Source: a bacterium | GTDB taxonomy: Bacteria > JAUVQV01 > DATDCY01 | Reading direction: 5' to 3' | DNA: 20,910 nt | Assembly (NCBI GenBank): GCA_036524115.1 | Contig: DATDCY010000246.1 | Coordinates: 1-20,910 of the forward strand | Shown: piece after piece, positions 7,203 through 16,428 of the stretch | How the letters are laid out: every line of letters starts with the position of its first letter | Numbering within the stretch: position 1 is the first letter of the stretch | Program-made: the position numbers and the translations under genes | Notes under the pieces: generated by a model | What the model saw: only the letters and a program-made list of their open reading frames with translations | What the model was told of the DNA's origin: nothing | Database searches by the model: none

Positions 7203-8063
7203 GTGAACGAGCCCACGAGCTTCCTCACGAAGATGCGCCCGCTGCAGGAGCAGCGCGTGCGCGAGGCGAAGGCGCGGCGGTCGACCGCCGCGCTCGCCGC
7301 CCTGATCAGCCGGCGGCCGGCGCCGAAGGACTTCGCCGCGGCGCTGCGGCGCGGGCCAGGCGACCCGGTGCGCCTGATCGCCGAGGTGAAGAAGGCCTCG
7401 CCGTCGGCAGGCTCGATCCGCGAGGGCGACCCGCTCTTCTTCGCGCGGGCCATGGCGGGCGGCGGTGCGGCGGCGATCTCGGTGCTCACCGAGGAGCGCT
7501 TCTTCGGCGGCTCGCGCGACGATCTGGCGCGGGTGGCCGCCGGCGTGCCGGTCCCGGTGATGCGCAAGGACTTCCTCGTCGACCCCTACCAGCTCCTCGA
7601 GGCGCGGGCCGCCGGGGCCGCGGCGGCGCTGCTCATCGTCGCCATGCTCACGGACACGGAGCTGGCGGCCATGCTGCGCGAGGCGGCGGCGCTCGGGCTC
7701 TCGGCGCTCGTCGAGGTGCACGACGGCGCCGAGCTGCAGCGGGCGCTCGCCGCCGGGGCGGGGATCGTCGGGATCAACAACCGCAACCTCAAGACGCTGC
7801 AGGTCGACGTGGAGACGACGTACGCGCTGCGGCCGCTGGTGCCGGCGGGGACGATCGTCGTCAGCGAAAGCGGGCAGCGCACGCGCGCCGACCTCGAGCG
7901 GCTGGCGGCGGCGGGCGTCGACGCCGTGCTCATCGGCGAGGCGATCATGCGGGCCGACAACCCCGAGGCGAAGGTCCACGAGCTGCTCGGCACGAAGGAG
8001 AACCCCTTCCTGGCCGCGGAGTTCGAGAAGCGGCTGCGCGACCCGGAGCGTTACCGGCAGTGA
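7203..8063 (+). CDS. trpC: Indole-3-glycerol phosphate synthase
   Basis: A 286-residue TIM barrel that closes the pyrrole ring, turning carboxyphenylamino-deoxyribulose phosphate into indole-3-glycerol phosphate. Family motifs appear in order: LIAEVKKASPSAGSI (catalytic Lys and phosphate contacts), SVLTEERFFGGS, MRKDFLVDPYQLLEARAAGA, LVEVHDG, GINNRNLKTLQVD and VSESGQRTRADLERL, ending with the phosphate-binding VLIGEAIMR. The GTG at 7203 is chosen because the protein then begins VNEPTSFLTKMRPLQEQRVREAKA, matching the usual N-terminal helix. The nearest ATG (in KMRPL) would cut it, and the ribosome binding site is weak (AAGGGA about 10 bases upstream). The frame remains open upstream through the palindromic repeat, but no start there fits. 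Its stop overlaps the trpF start (GTGA). Confidence 0.94.
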   Translation: MNEPTSFLTKMRPLQEQRVREAKARRSTAALAALISRRPAPKDFAAALRRGPGDPVRLIAEVKKASPSAGSIREGDPLFFARAMAGGGAAAISVLTEERFFGGSRDDLARVAAGVPVPVMRKDFLVDPYQLLEARAAGAAAALLIVAMLTDTELAAMLREAAALGLSALVEVHDGAELQRALAAGAGIVGINNRNLKTLQVDVETTYALRPLVPAGTIVVSESGQRTRADLERLAAAGVDAVLIGEAIMRADNPEAKVHELLGTKENPFLAAEFEKRLRDPERYRQ

Positions 8064-8673
8064 CGAAGGTGAAGATCTGCGGCCTGACCAACCTGGCCGA
8101 CGCGGTCGCGGCGGCCGAGGCGGGCGCGGACTTCCTCGGGTTCGTCTTCGCGGCCGGCCCGCGCCGCCTCGACCCGGCGGCGGCGCGCGGCTTCTGGGAC
8201 CGCCTGCCCCGGGGCGTGCGCACCGTGGCCGTCTTCCGGGATCAATCGGTGGCCAACGTGGAGGCGGTCCTCGCCCAGGTGCGGCCGGACTACCTCCAGT
8301 TCCACGGCAGGGAGACGCCGGGCTTCTGCCGGCTCTTCGAGCTGCCGGTGATCCGGGCGTTGCCGGCGCGCACGGCGGCCGACCTGGAGATCGCCGCCGC
8401 CTTCGTCGAGGTCGCGGCGTTCTTCCTCGTCGACCTGCCCAAGGGCGACGCCGGGGCGCTGCCGCCGGAGGTCGCGCGCGCCGCGGTGCGCCTGCCCCGG
8501 CCGGTGTTCCTCGCGGGCGGGCTGGACCCGGCGACCGTCGGCGGGGTGGTCGCGGAGTTCCGGCCCTTCGGTGTGGACGTGGCCCGCGGCGTGGAGTCGG
8601 CGCCCGGGATCAAGGACCATGCGCGGGTGCGGGAGTTCGTGCGAAACGCCAGGCAGGGGGGCTACGGAGCGTG

Positions 8674-8674
<1 letters not shown>
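8060..8674 (+). CDS. trpF: Phosphoribosylanthranilate isomerase
   Basis: A 204-residue TIM barrel catalysing the Amadori rearrangement between the TrpD and TrpC steps. It has KICGLT with the catalytic Cys (residue 7), DFLGFVFA, LQFHGRETP, FFLVDLP with the general-acid Asp, FLAGGLDPATV and GVDVARGVESAPGIKD, the phosphate-binding end motif. The GTG start overlaps the trpC stop by four bases, which indicates translational coupling. TrpF is a separate protein here rather than fused to TrpC as in enterics. The stop codon overlaps the trpB start. Confidence 0.95.
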
Positions 8675-9901
<1,227 letters not shown>

Positions 9902-9915
<14 letters not shown>

Positions 9916-10666
9916 GGTCCACGAAGCGCTCCAGCGGCGCGACATCGCGCTGATGACGCACCTCGTGCTCGGCTATCCCTCGTTCGAGGCCAACCGGCAG
10001 GTGATTGCCCAGATGGCCGCCGCGGGTGTGGAGCTGGTCGAACTGCAGATCCCGTTCTCGGAGCCCGTGGCCGACGGCCCGGTCATCGCGCGCGCCTGCC
10101 AGGAGTCGCTCGCGCGCGGCACCAGCGTGGCCGCCTGCCTCGAGTTCGCCGCGCAGGCGGCCGCCGGGCACCCGAAGGTCTCGTTCCTGATCATGACCTA
10201 CTACAACATCGTCTTTCGCTTCGGAGAGGAGGCGTTCCTCGAGCGCGCCCGCCGCGCGCGCATCCGGGGCCTGATCGTCCCCGATCTGCCGCTCGAGGAG
10301 GGCGCGGACTTCTACCGCGCCGCGCGCCGCGCCGGGATCGACCCGATCATGATCTTCGCGCCGACGAGCACGGACGCGCGGATGCACGAGATCGAGAGCG
10401 TGGCCGACGGCTTCGTCTACTGCGTCGCGCGCCGCGGCGTCACCGGCGCGGAGACCACGTTTGGCGCGGAGCTCGACGCCTACCTGGGGCGGTGCCGGGC
10501 GGCCACCGACCTGCCGCTGGCCGTCGGCTTCGGCATCCGCGGCCGCGACGACGTCGCACACCTGGTCGGCGCGGCGGACATCGCGGTCATCGGCTCGGAG
10601 ACGATCCGTATCGTGGACGAGCGCGGCCCCGAGGCCGTCCGGCCGTTCCTCGAGGGTCTGCGCTAG
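9902..10666 (+). CDS. trpA: Tryptophan synthase alpha subunit (divergent)
   Basis: A 254-residue TIM barrel that cleaves indole-3-glycerol phosphate and channels indole to TrpB. The catalytic acids are kept: E47 (in VELVELQIPF) and D58 (in VADGP), equivalent to E49 and D60 of the Salmonella enzyme. However, the normally near-constant ELG-x-PFSDP reads ELQIPFSEP: Gly is replaced by Gln and the non-catalytic Asp by Glu. Other motifs are recognisable: GLIVPDLPLEE, FAPTSTD, ARRGVTGAETTF, VGFGIRGRDDV and AVIGSETI. The position directly after trpB, with a 14-base overlap, supports the identity. A hairpin that includes the stop codon follows. The divergence looks like a lineage variant rather than decay. 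Confidence 0.93.
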
Positions 10667-10683
10667 AGCCGGGGCGCCGGCTC
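10666..10683 (+). terminator. Hairpin at the end of the trp operon
   Basis: GAGCCGG (10666-10672) pairs perfectly with CCGGCTC (10677-10683) around GGCG, starting at the last base of the trpA stop codon. No clear T-run follows, so it is a candidate terminator or mRNA-end stabiliser. The next promoter begins 10 bases later. Confidence 0.45.
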
Positions 10684-10693
10684 CGGGCTCCCC

Positions 10694-10723
10694 TTGACAG
10701 GTCCCCGCCGGCGGGAGTATCTG
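10694..10723 (+). promoter_or_regulatory. Promoter of the beta-barrel gene pair, with palindromic spacer
   Basis: TTGACA (10694-10699) and TATCTG (10718-10723) are separated by 18 bases. The spacer contains the perfect 12-bp palindrome CCCGCCGGCGGG (10704-10715). The -35 is preceded by CC (CCTTGACA), as at 468 and 12423. The palindrome is in the position of a repressor or activator operator, and the livK promoter has a similar one. Confidence 0.6.
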
Positions 10724-10754
10724 TCATCGGATCCGTCCCCGCGTGCGGCTTCGG

Positions 10755-10791
10755 GCCGGCGCGGCAACCGGAGAAAGGTGGCAGCAACGTG
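10755..10791 (+). promoter_or_regulatory. Leader hairpin and ribosome binding site of the first barrel gene
   Basis: CCGG-N8-CCGG is followed directly by AGAAAGGTGGCAGCA, which includes the ribosome binding site AAAGGTGG. The same arrangement recurs before the second barrel gene (11575-11607), with the stretch CCGGAGAAAGGTGG identical. The small stem abuts the ribosome binding site. Confidence 0.45.
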
Positions 10792-11529
10792 ATGAAGCGG
10801 TTCCTCCTCGGATGTGCCGCCCTCGTGCTGGCGGCGGCCCCGGCCCGGGCCGCCGGGCTCAGCTTCACGGGCGAGACCGGCCTCGGCCGCTCGCCGCTCG
10901 CCATCACCGCCGCCCCCGGGACCGTGACGGTCGCGGCGGACTACGTCGCCTCGACGGACACCTTTGTGCCGGTGCGCGCGGAGCTGGGCCTGATCGAGGG
11001 CGTCGAGCTCGGCGCGAACTACTGGTACACCGGCGCGGACAACGGCCTCTACGGGCTCGGTGTGAACGCCAAGTTCGCGACGCCCCTGGAACTCGTCGAG
11101 AACCTCAACGTCGCCGCAGGCGTCGGCTACCAGTCCTTCAGCGGCGACGCCGGCTTCTCCGCGGCGTCGGCGAAGGCCTACGGGGTGCTCTCCTACACCT
11201 GGCAGCGGGGGATCACGCTCATCCCGTCCGCCGGCGTCTCGTACGAGATCCAGGGCGGCGAGTGGGACGAGTTCGGCGCGCGCGTCTTCGCCAGCGTCCT
11301 CGTGAAGCCGGTGCCGGCGCTCGAGGTCGGCGCGGAGTTCGTCCTGGCGAACGAGGACCTCGACGGGCAGGGCGCCGACCAGCAGCTGTGGTTCGGCGCG
11401 CGCTTCTCGCCACGGGAGAACCTCGCCGTCCAGGCCGGGGCGATGAACATGGCCAACGTCGGCGGCGGTGGCGATCAGGGCTTCGTCTTCCACGCCGGCG
11501 TGCAGTACGTCTTCACCTTCGCGCGGTAG
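10792..11529 (+). CDS. Outer-membrane beta-barrel protein, paralog 1
   Basis: A 245-residue protein with a clear signal peptide (MKRFLLGCAALVLAAAPARA, cleavage about residue 20). The rest consists of alternating hydrophobic/polar strands such as VELGANYWY, GLGVNAKFA, LNVAAGVGYQSF, AYGVLSYTW, LIPSAGVSYEI, ALEVGAEFVL, LWFGARFSP and FHAGVQYVFTF. This is the look of a small outer-membrane barrel of about 10-12 strands. The acidic loop NEDLDGQGAD might bind a cation. No named family is recognised. It is clearly homologous along its length to the next gene. The pair lies between the trp operon and the branched-chain amino acid transporter and has its own promoter. A transport role is possible but is only suggested by position. 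The ATG at 10792 is used rather than the preceding GTG (10789). Confidence 0.75.
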   Translation: MKRFLLGCAALVLAAAPARAAGLSFTGETGLGRSPLAITAAPGTVTVAADYVASTDTFVPVRAELGLIEGVELGANYWYTGADNGLYGLGVNAKFATPLELVENLNVAAGVGYQSFSGDAGFSAASAKAYGVLSYTWQRGITLIPSAGVSYEIQGGEWDEFGARVFASVLVKPVPALEVGAEFVLANEDLDGQGADQQLWFGARFSPRENLAVQAGAMNMANVGGGGDQGFVFHAGVQYVFTFAR

Positions 11530-11574
11530 CGGGGCCGCCCGCGGAGCGATGGAAGTCCCCGGGTCGATCGAGAG

Positions 11575-11607
11575 CCGGCGCGAACGCCGGAGAAAGGTGG
11601 TAGCACG
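11575..11607 (+). promoter_or_regulatory. Leader hairpin and ribosome binding site of the second barrel gene
   Basis: CCGGCG (11575-11580) pairs with CGCCGG (11585-11590) around CGAA, followed at once by AGAAAGGTGGTAGCA and the ATG. It is the counterpart of the leader at 10755-10791 and shows that the duplication included the translation initiation region. Confidence 0.5.
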
Positions 11608-12354
11608 ATGAAGAAGAAGCTGCTTCTCGCGATCGCCGCGGTCGCGCTGGCGACTGCCGGCCCCGCGCAGGGCGCCGGGCTCAGCCTCACCGGCGAGACC
11701 GGCGTCGCCCGCACGCCTGTGGCCATGACGCTGCCGCCCCTGGGCCTGGCGGTGGGCGGCGACCTCTTCGCCTCGTCGGACCTCTTCGTGCCCATGCGCG
11801 CGGAGATCGGGCTCATCGAGGGCCTCGAGGTCGGCGCGAACTACTGGTACGAGGACACCACGGGGAGCCCCACCCTCTGGGGGGTCAACGCCAAGTACCA
11901 GATTCCCGCCGGGATGGACGAGGCGCTGGCGCTCGCCGCGGGCGTGAACTACCAGTCCTACAGCGCGGATGGGGGCATCGACGTCGGCACGACCAAGGTC
12001 TACGGCGTGCTCAGCTACACCTGGGAGACCCGTTTCACGTTCACCCCGTCGGCCGGGTTCTCCTACGAGATCCAGAGCGGCGACAGGGGCGACTCGGGCA
12101 TCCGGTTCTTCGCCAACTTCCTGGCGCAGATCACGCCGAAGCTCGCCCTCGGGGCGGAGTTCAACTCGACCAACTCCGACCTCGACGGCGAGGACGCCGA
12201 CTCCGACCTCTGGGTCGGCGCGCGCTTCTGGCCGCGGGAGAACCTCGCCATCCAGGGCGGGTTCATCAACAACGCCGACCTGAGCGACGGTGGGTTCGAT
12301 TCGAAGTTCACCGTCCACGCCGGCGCGCAATACTCCTTCAGCCTCACGAAGTAG
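11608..12354 (+). CDS. Outer-membrane beta-barrel protein, paralog 2
   Basis: A 248-residue protein with a signal peptide (MKKKLLLAIAAVALATAGPAQG). It is co-linear with the preceding gene: both share AGLS.TGETG at the mature N-terminus, FVP.RAE.GLIEG.E.GANYWY, GVNAK, YGVLSYTW, PSAG.SYEIQ, GAEF, DLDG..AD, GARF.PRENLA and HAG.QY at the C-terminus. Predicted strands alternate as in a small outer-membrane barrel. Differences concentrate in the loops (for example EDTTGSPTL, SADGGIDVGT), suggesting divergence in ligand or surface properties after tandem duplication. It has its own ribosome binding site AAAGGTGG but no obvious promoter, so it is probably co-transcribed with paralog 1. A strong hairpin follows. 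The specific function is not recognisable. Confidence 0.75.
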   Translation: MKKKLLLAIAAVALATAGPAQGAGLSLTGETGVARTPVAMTLPPLGLAVGGDLFASSDLFVPMRAEIGLIEGLEVGANYWYEDTTGSPTLWGVNAKYQIPAGMDEALALAAGVNYQSYSADGGIDVGTTKVYGVLSYTWETRFTFTPSAGFSYEIQSGDRGDSGIRFFANFLAQITPKLALGAEFNSTNSDLDGEDADSDLWVGARFWPRENLAIQGGFINNADLSDGGFDSKFTVHAGAQYSFSLTK

Positions 12355-12368
12355 ACTGAAAGTTCCCC

Positions 12369-12396
12369 GCGGGCGGGACGCGCACGTCCCGCCCGC
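12369..12396 (+). terminator. Strong hairpin after the barrel pair
   Basis: GCGGGCGGGACG (12369-12380) pairs perfectly with CGTCCCGCCCGC (12385-12396) around a CGCA loop, 12 bp of mostly G-C. No T-run follows directly, so termination may be weak or Rho-assisted, but its position between the barrel pair and the livK promoter fits a transcription boundary. Confidence 0.55.
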
Positions 12397-12422
12397 CCCG
12401 CCGCGTGCGCGCGGGGTTTCCC

Positions 12423-12451
12423 TTGACAGTCCCGGCCGGCCGGGGTATTCC
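12423..12451 (+). promoter_or_regulatory. Promoter of the liv operon, with palindromic spacer
   Basis: TTGACA (12423-12428) and TATTCC (12446-12451) are separated by 17 bases. The spacer contains the perfect 14-bp palindrome CCCGGCCGGCCGGG (12431-12444). The layout matches the promoter at 10694-10723 (CCTTGACA, GC palindrome, TAT). Predicted transcripts carry a leader of about 110 bases. Confidence 0.6.
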
Positions 12452-12468
12452 TTGCCCCTGCGATGAAC

Positions 12469-12516
12469 GCTTTGAGAATGCCGACTTACGGACTCGGAGA
12501 CGGCGGTTCTCGCAGC
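12469..12516 (+). promoter_or_regulatory. Structured leader ahead of livK
   Basis: GCT, GAGAA and GCCG (12469-12483) can pair with CGGC, TTCTC and AGC (12501-12516), interrupted by small internal mismatches. An alternative inner hairpin CCGA/TCGG (12481-12484 with 12494-12497) competes with it. No T-run follows and no known riboswitch class is recognised. It may be a regulatory or merely stabilising leader. Confidence 0.3.
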
Positions 12517-12569
12517 GGCATCCGACCACGGGTCTGTCATGGCACCACCACCGAGGAGGGGGAACGAGC

Positions 12570-13754
12570 ATGAGGAAGACCTGCGTTCTGCTGTCCGTCC
12601 TGGCCCTCGCCGTCGCGCTGCCGTTCGCCGCGGCGGCCGCGGAGTTCAAGCTCGTCGTCCCGCTGCCGCTCACCGGGAAGACCGCGAATTTCGGCGAGAT
12701 CATGAAGAAGTCCTACGAAATGGCCGCCGAGGAGATCAACGCCGCCGGAGGCATCAAGGGCGCGAAGCTGGTGCTCGGTTTCGAGGACTCCACCGGCAAG
12801 CCGGAGATCGCCCGGTCGATCGTCGAGAAGCTCATCGAGGGCAAGCAGCCGGTGGTCGTCGGCGAGTACACCTCGGCCTGCGCGAAGGCCGTCGCCGCGG
12901 TGGCCGAGGAGCGCAAGACCCCGTACCTGGTCGTCGCGAGCGCCGACGACGCGATCACCAGGCAGAACTACCGGTACGTCTTCCGCCAGAACCAGGTGAA
13001 CGCGCACTACGCCGACGCCCTGGTGAACTTCCTGGGCGAGGTCGCCAGGCCGAAGACCATCGCGATCCTCTACGAGAGCACCGCGTTCGGCACCTCCGGC
13101 GCCGACGCGATGGAGAACGACGCGAAGAAGAACGGCATCGAGGTCCTGCTCAAGGAGAAGTACGAGGCCGGCGCCCCGGACTTCAAGCCGATCCTCTCCA
13201 AGGTCAAGTCGCTCTCGCCGGACGTCGTCTACATGGTCTCCTACGTCATGGACGCCTCGCTGCTCATGAAGCAGATCAAGGAGCTGCGCCTCGACGCGAA
13301 GCTCTTCGCCGGCGGCGCCGCCGGCTTCGCGATCCCCGAGTTCATCGTCAACGCCAAGGACGCCGCGGAGTACGTCATCAGCGCGACGCTCTGGACCCCG
13401 GACGTCAAGTACAAGGGCGCGAAGGAATTCGCCGAGAAGTACAAGGCGAAGTACCAGGACTACCCCTCGTACCACGGGGCCTCGGCCTACGCCGCCCTCT
13501 ACGTGCTCAAGGCCGCGATGACCGCCGCCAAGGACTGGACGCCGGACGGGATTCGCGACGGGCTCAAGGCCGTGAGTCTCGAGACGGCGTTCGGCCCGGT
13601 GAAGTTCGAGGACAAGGAGGGCTACCAGAACCAGAACTTCGTCGAGACCCTGGCGATCCAGATCCAGGGGGGGCGGTTCGAGACGGTCTGGCCGAAGGTC
13701 CACGCGAGCAAGCCGTACATCTACCCCACTCCCGCATGGCGGGACCGCAAGTAG
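12570..13754 (+). CDS. livK: Branched-chain amino acid ABC transporter, periplasmic substrate-binding protein
   Basis: A 394-residue protein with signal peptide MRKTCVLLSVLALAVALPFA and cleavage near AAAAA-EFK. The mature part is a Peripla_BP_6 (type I periplasmic binding) fold: EFKLVVPLPLTGKTANFGE, YEMAAEEINAAGGIKGAKL, VVVGEYTSACAKAVA, the hinge-region TPYLVVASADDAIT, KTIAILYESTAFG, LSPDVVYMVSY and a C-terminal GPVKFEDKEGYQN. It captures branched-chain or related amino acids in the periplasm and hands them to LivHM; the exact ligand is not readable. The ATG at 12570 is chosen for its strong AGGAGGGG site and the signal peptide; the frame is open further upstream but without a plausible start. 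It is first in the operon, with its own promoter at 12423. Confidence 0.92.
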   Translation: MRKTCVLLSVLALAVALPFAAAAAEFKLVVPLPLTGKTANFGEIMKKSYEMAAEEINAAGGIKGAKLVLGFEDSTGKPEIARSIVEKLIEGKQPVVVGEYTSACAKAVAAVAEERKTPYLVVASADDAITRQNYRYVFRQNQVNAHYADALVNFLGEVARPKTIAILYESTAFGTSGADAMENDAKKNGIEVLLKEKYEAGAPDFKPILSKVKSLSPDVVYMVSYVMDASLLMKQIKELRLDAKLFAGGAAGFAIPEFIVNAKDAAEYVISATLWTPDVKYKGAKEFAEKYKAKYQDYPSYHGASAYAALYVLKAAMTAAKDWTPDGIRDGLKAVSLETAFGPVKFEDKEGYQNQNFVETLAIQIQGGRFETVWPKVHASKPYIYPTPAWRDRK

Positions 13755-13775
13755 CGCGCCGGCACCCCTGCGCCT

Positions 13776-13793
13776 CCCGGGGCCGCCCCCGGG
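13776..13793 (+). terminator. GC hairpin between livK and livH (attenuating or stabilising)
   Basis: CCCGGGG (13776-13782) pairs with CCCCGGG (13787-13793) around a CCGC loop, without a T-run. Hairpins after a binding-protein gene often allow it to be made in excess over the membrane components by partial termination or mRNA protection. That role is inferred here. Confidence 0.35.
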
Positions 13794-13833
13794 CGGACGG
13801 GCTGGGCGGGCGGGGCGTCCCGGGAGCGACGCG

Positions 13834-14763
13834 GTGACCGCGCCGCAGGTCGAGGTTCTGCTGCAGACCCTGATCTCGGGCCTGCTGCTCGGGGGCCTCT
13901 ACGCCCTGATCGGGCTCGGCATGACGATCATCATGGGCGTGATGAAGATCATCAACCTCGCCCACGGGGAGTTGATGATGGTCGGGATGTACGTGGCCTA
14001 CGTCCTGTTCTCCCGGGCCCACGTCGACCCCTACCTCTCCATTCTCGTCGCCGCCCCGCTGCTCTTCGTCCTCGGGATGGCGCTGCAGAAATTCCTGATC
14101 AACCCGGTGCTCAAGGTCGACGCGATCCTCCCGGAGAACCAGGTCATCCTCACCGTCGGGATCGGCATGGTGCTCGCGAACCTCGCGACGATCATCTTCC
14201 AGTCGGACTACCGGACGACCCCCGTGGATTACGCGACGAAGGCCTGGTACCTCTCGGACTACTGGCGCGCGGCGCCCATCGAGCTCTCCCTGTCGTTCCC
14301 CTGGACGGTCTCCTTTCTCTTCGCCGTGGGGATCACGGCGGGGCTCTGGTTCTTCCTCGCGCGCACGGACACCGGCAAGTCGATCCGCGCGACGGCCCAG
14401 GACCGGGACGCGGCGCTGCTGATGGGCGTGAACGTCGAGCGCATGCGCGTCGTGACCTTCGGGCTCGGCTCGGCGCTCGTCGGCGCCGCCGGCTGCCTCT
14501 TCCTCCCGATCTACTACCTCTACCCGGACGTCGGCGGCCAGTTCACCCTCACCGGCTTCGTCATCACGATCATCGGGGGGCTGGGCTCGACCTTCGGGGC
14601 GATCCTCGGCGGGCTGATCCTCGGGGTCTTCGAGTCCCTGACCGCGACCTACGTCGGGATGGGCTGGGCGCCGGTCGGCAGGTTCCTGATCTTCATCGCC
14701 GTGCTGATCTTCATCCCCGGCGGCGTCGCCTCGCTGCTGCGCCGCAGGAAGCTCGGCAAGTGA
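13834..14763 (+). CDS. livH: Branched-chain amino acid ABC transporter permease LivH
   Basis: A 309-residue inner-membrane protein with about eight hydrophobic segments. It is typical of BPD_transp_2 permeases: QTLISGLLLGGLYALIGLGMTIIMGVMKIINLAHGELMM at the N-terminus, the cytoplasmic coupling region FFLARTDTGKSIRATAQDRDAALLMGVNVERM (about 179-210), and FVITIIGGLGSTFGAILGGLILG near the end. It pairs with LivM to form the channel for substrate delivered by LivK. The start is a GTG at 13834, preceded by GGGAG about 8 bases upstream. The 79-base gap after livK contains a GC hairpin. The stop overlaps the livM start (GTGA). Confidence 0.94.
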   Translation: MTAPQVEVLLQTLISGLLLGGLYALIGLGMTIIMGVMKIINLAHGELMMVGMYVAYVLFSRAHVDPYLSILVAAPLLFVLGMALQKFLINPVLKVDAILPENQVILTVGIGMVLANLATIIFQSDYRTTPVDYATKAWYLSDYWRAAPIELSLSFPWTVSFLFAVGITAGLWFFLARTDTGKSIRATAQDRDAALLMGVNVERMRVVTFGLGSALVGAAGCLFLPIYYLYPDVGGQFTLTGFVITIIGGLGSTFGAILGGLILGVFESLTATYVGMGWAPVGRFLIFIAVLIFIPGGVASLLRRRKLGK

Positions 14764-15713
14764 AGAGCCGCCTCCCCCCGCTCGTGCTCGCGCTCCTGGC
14801 CGCGGTGCCGGCGATCTCGCTCGTGCCCGGGGTCAACGCCAACTACTGGCTCCACAACTTCATCCTCGTCGTGATGTGGTCCGTGATCGGCATGTCCTGG
14901 AACCTCCTCTCCGGCTACTGCGGGCAGGTCTCCTTCGGCCACGCCGCGTTCTTCGGGATCGGGGCCTACACCGCCGGCCTGCTCTACACGAAGCTCGGCA
15001 TCTCGGCCTGGTGGGGGATCGGGGCCACGATCCCGGTCGTCGGTCTGGCCGCCCTCGTCATCGGCTTCATCTGCCTGCGCCTGCGCGGCCCGTTCTTCGC
15101 GCTGGCGACGATCGCCGTCGGCGTGATCCTGCGCGTCGTCGCCGAGAACCTGACCGGGTTCACGGGCGGCGACCTCGGCATCATGATCCGCGAGCGCACC
15201 TGGGTCGAGAAGACCTGGTACTACTACATCATCCTGGCGCTGGCGGCCGGGACCTTCTGGTTCGTCGAGCGCGTCGCCTCCTCCCGGCTGGGCTACTACT
15301 TCGTCGCGATCCGCGAGGACCAGGACGCGGCCGAGTCGCTCGGCATCGACACCACGCTCTACAAGACGGTCGCGCTCGTGCTCAGCGCCGTGCTCGCCGG
15401 CTTCGCCGGGGCCTTCTACACCAACTACATGGGCTACATCGACCCCAAGGTCGTCTTCGCGCTGCACGACATCTCGGTGATGGCGATCATGGTCGTCATG
15501 GTCGGGGGCGTGGCCACGCGCTGGGGGCCGATCGTCGGCGCCGTGATCATGATCCTGCTCGCCGAGCTGATCCGCACGATCCCGAAGATCGGCTCGGCGC
15601 ACCACACGGTGTTCGGCATCCTGCTGATCGTCGTGATCATCTTCCTGCCGAACGGGGTGGTCGGCGACGCGGCGAAGCTGCGGCGGCTGCTGCGCCCCGG
15701 GAGGGCCGCGTGA
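14760..15713 (+). CDS. livM: Branched-chain amino acid ABC transporter permease LivM
   Basis: A 317-residue inner-membrane permease. Diagnostic segments are [28 protein letters not shown], the coupling helix region [28 protein letters not shown] (about 179-206), and the C-terminal [21 protein letters not shown]. It is shorter than enteric LivM, lacking the extra N-terminal region, as is usual outside enterics. The start is a GTG that overlaps the livH stop by four bases; no independent ribosome binding site is obvious, so translation is probably coupled. Its own stop overlaps the livG start in the same GTGA manner. Confidence 0.94.
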   Translation: MKSRLPPLVLALLAAVPAISLVPGVNANYWLHNFILVVMWSVIGMSWNLLSGYCGQVSFGHAAFFGIGAYTAGLLYTKLGISAWWGIGATIPVVGLAALVIGFICLRLRGPFFALATIAVGVILRVVAENLTGFTGGDLGIMIRERTWVEKTWYYYIILALAAGTFWFVERVASSRLGYYFVAIREDQDAAESLGIDTTLYKTVALVLSAVLAGFAGAFYTNYMGYIDPKVVFALHDISVMAIMVVMVGGVATRWGPIVGAVIMILLAELIRTIPKIGSAHHTVFGILLIVVIIFLPNGVVGDAAKLRRLLRPGRAA

Positions 15714-16428
15714 GCGCGCAGCTCGAGGTGCGGGGAGTCTCGCGGTTCTTCGGCGGCCTGGCCGCGCTGACCGACGTCAGCTTCACGATCGCGCCGGGGG
15801 AGGTCCTCGGGCTGATCGGGCCCAACGGCGCGGGCAAGACGACGATGTTCAACGTCGTCAACGGCTTCTACGCCCCCTCGGGCGGCGAGGTCCGGTTCAA
15901 GGGCGAGCGGATCTCCGGCCTCAAGCCGCACCAGATCTGCCGCCGCGGGATGGCGCGCACGTTCCAGGTGGTCAAGCCCCTGCAGCGCATGAGCACGCTC
16001 GACAACGTGGTCGCCTCGGCCTTCCTGCGCGCGAAGAACAGGGCCGAAGCGGATGCCAGGGCCCGGGAGGTCCTGGAGTTCACCGGCCTCTGGGAGGTGC
16101 GCGACCTGCTGTCCCGGAGCCTGCCGCTCGGGCTGCGCAAGCGCCTCGAGATCGCCCGGGCGCTGGCGACCGGCCCGGACCTGCTGCTGCTCGACGAGGC
16201 CTGCGCGGGCCTCAACCCCCACGAGCTGGACGAGTCGATCGCGATCATCCGCAGGATCAGGGAGCGCGGCATCACGATCATGATCATCGAGCACCACATG
16301 AAGGTCATCATGTCGATTTCCGACCGGGTCGTCGTGCTCAACTACGGCCAGAAGCTCGCCGAGGGGACGCCGGGACAGATCGGCAGCAATCCCGAGGTCA
16401 TCAAGGCCTATCTCGGGGAGGGAGCGGA

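Noticed and set aside
12463-12573. A leader peptide gene controlling livK by attenuation
   Set aside because: Its Leu/Ile/Val codons are not clustered, there is no ribosome binding site ahead of it, and no terminator with a T-run follows. It is kept only as a remark in the leader finding.
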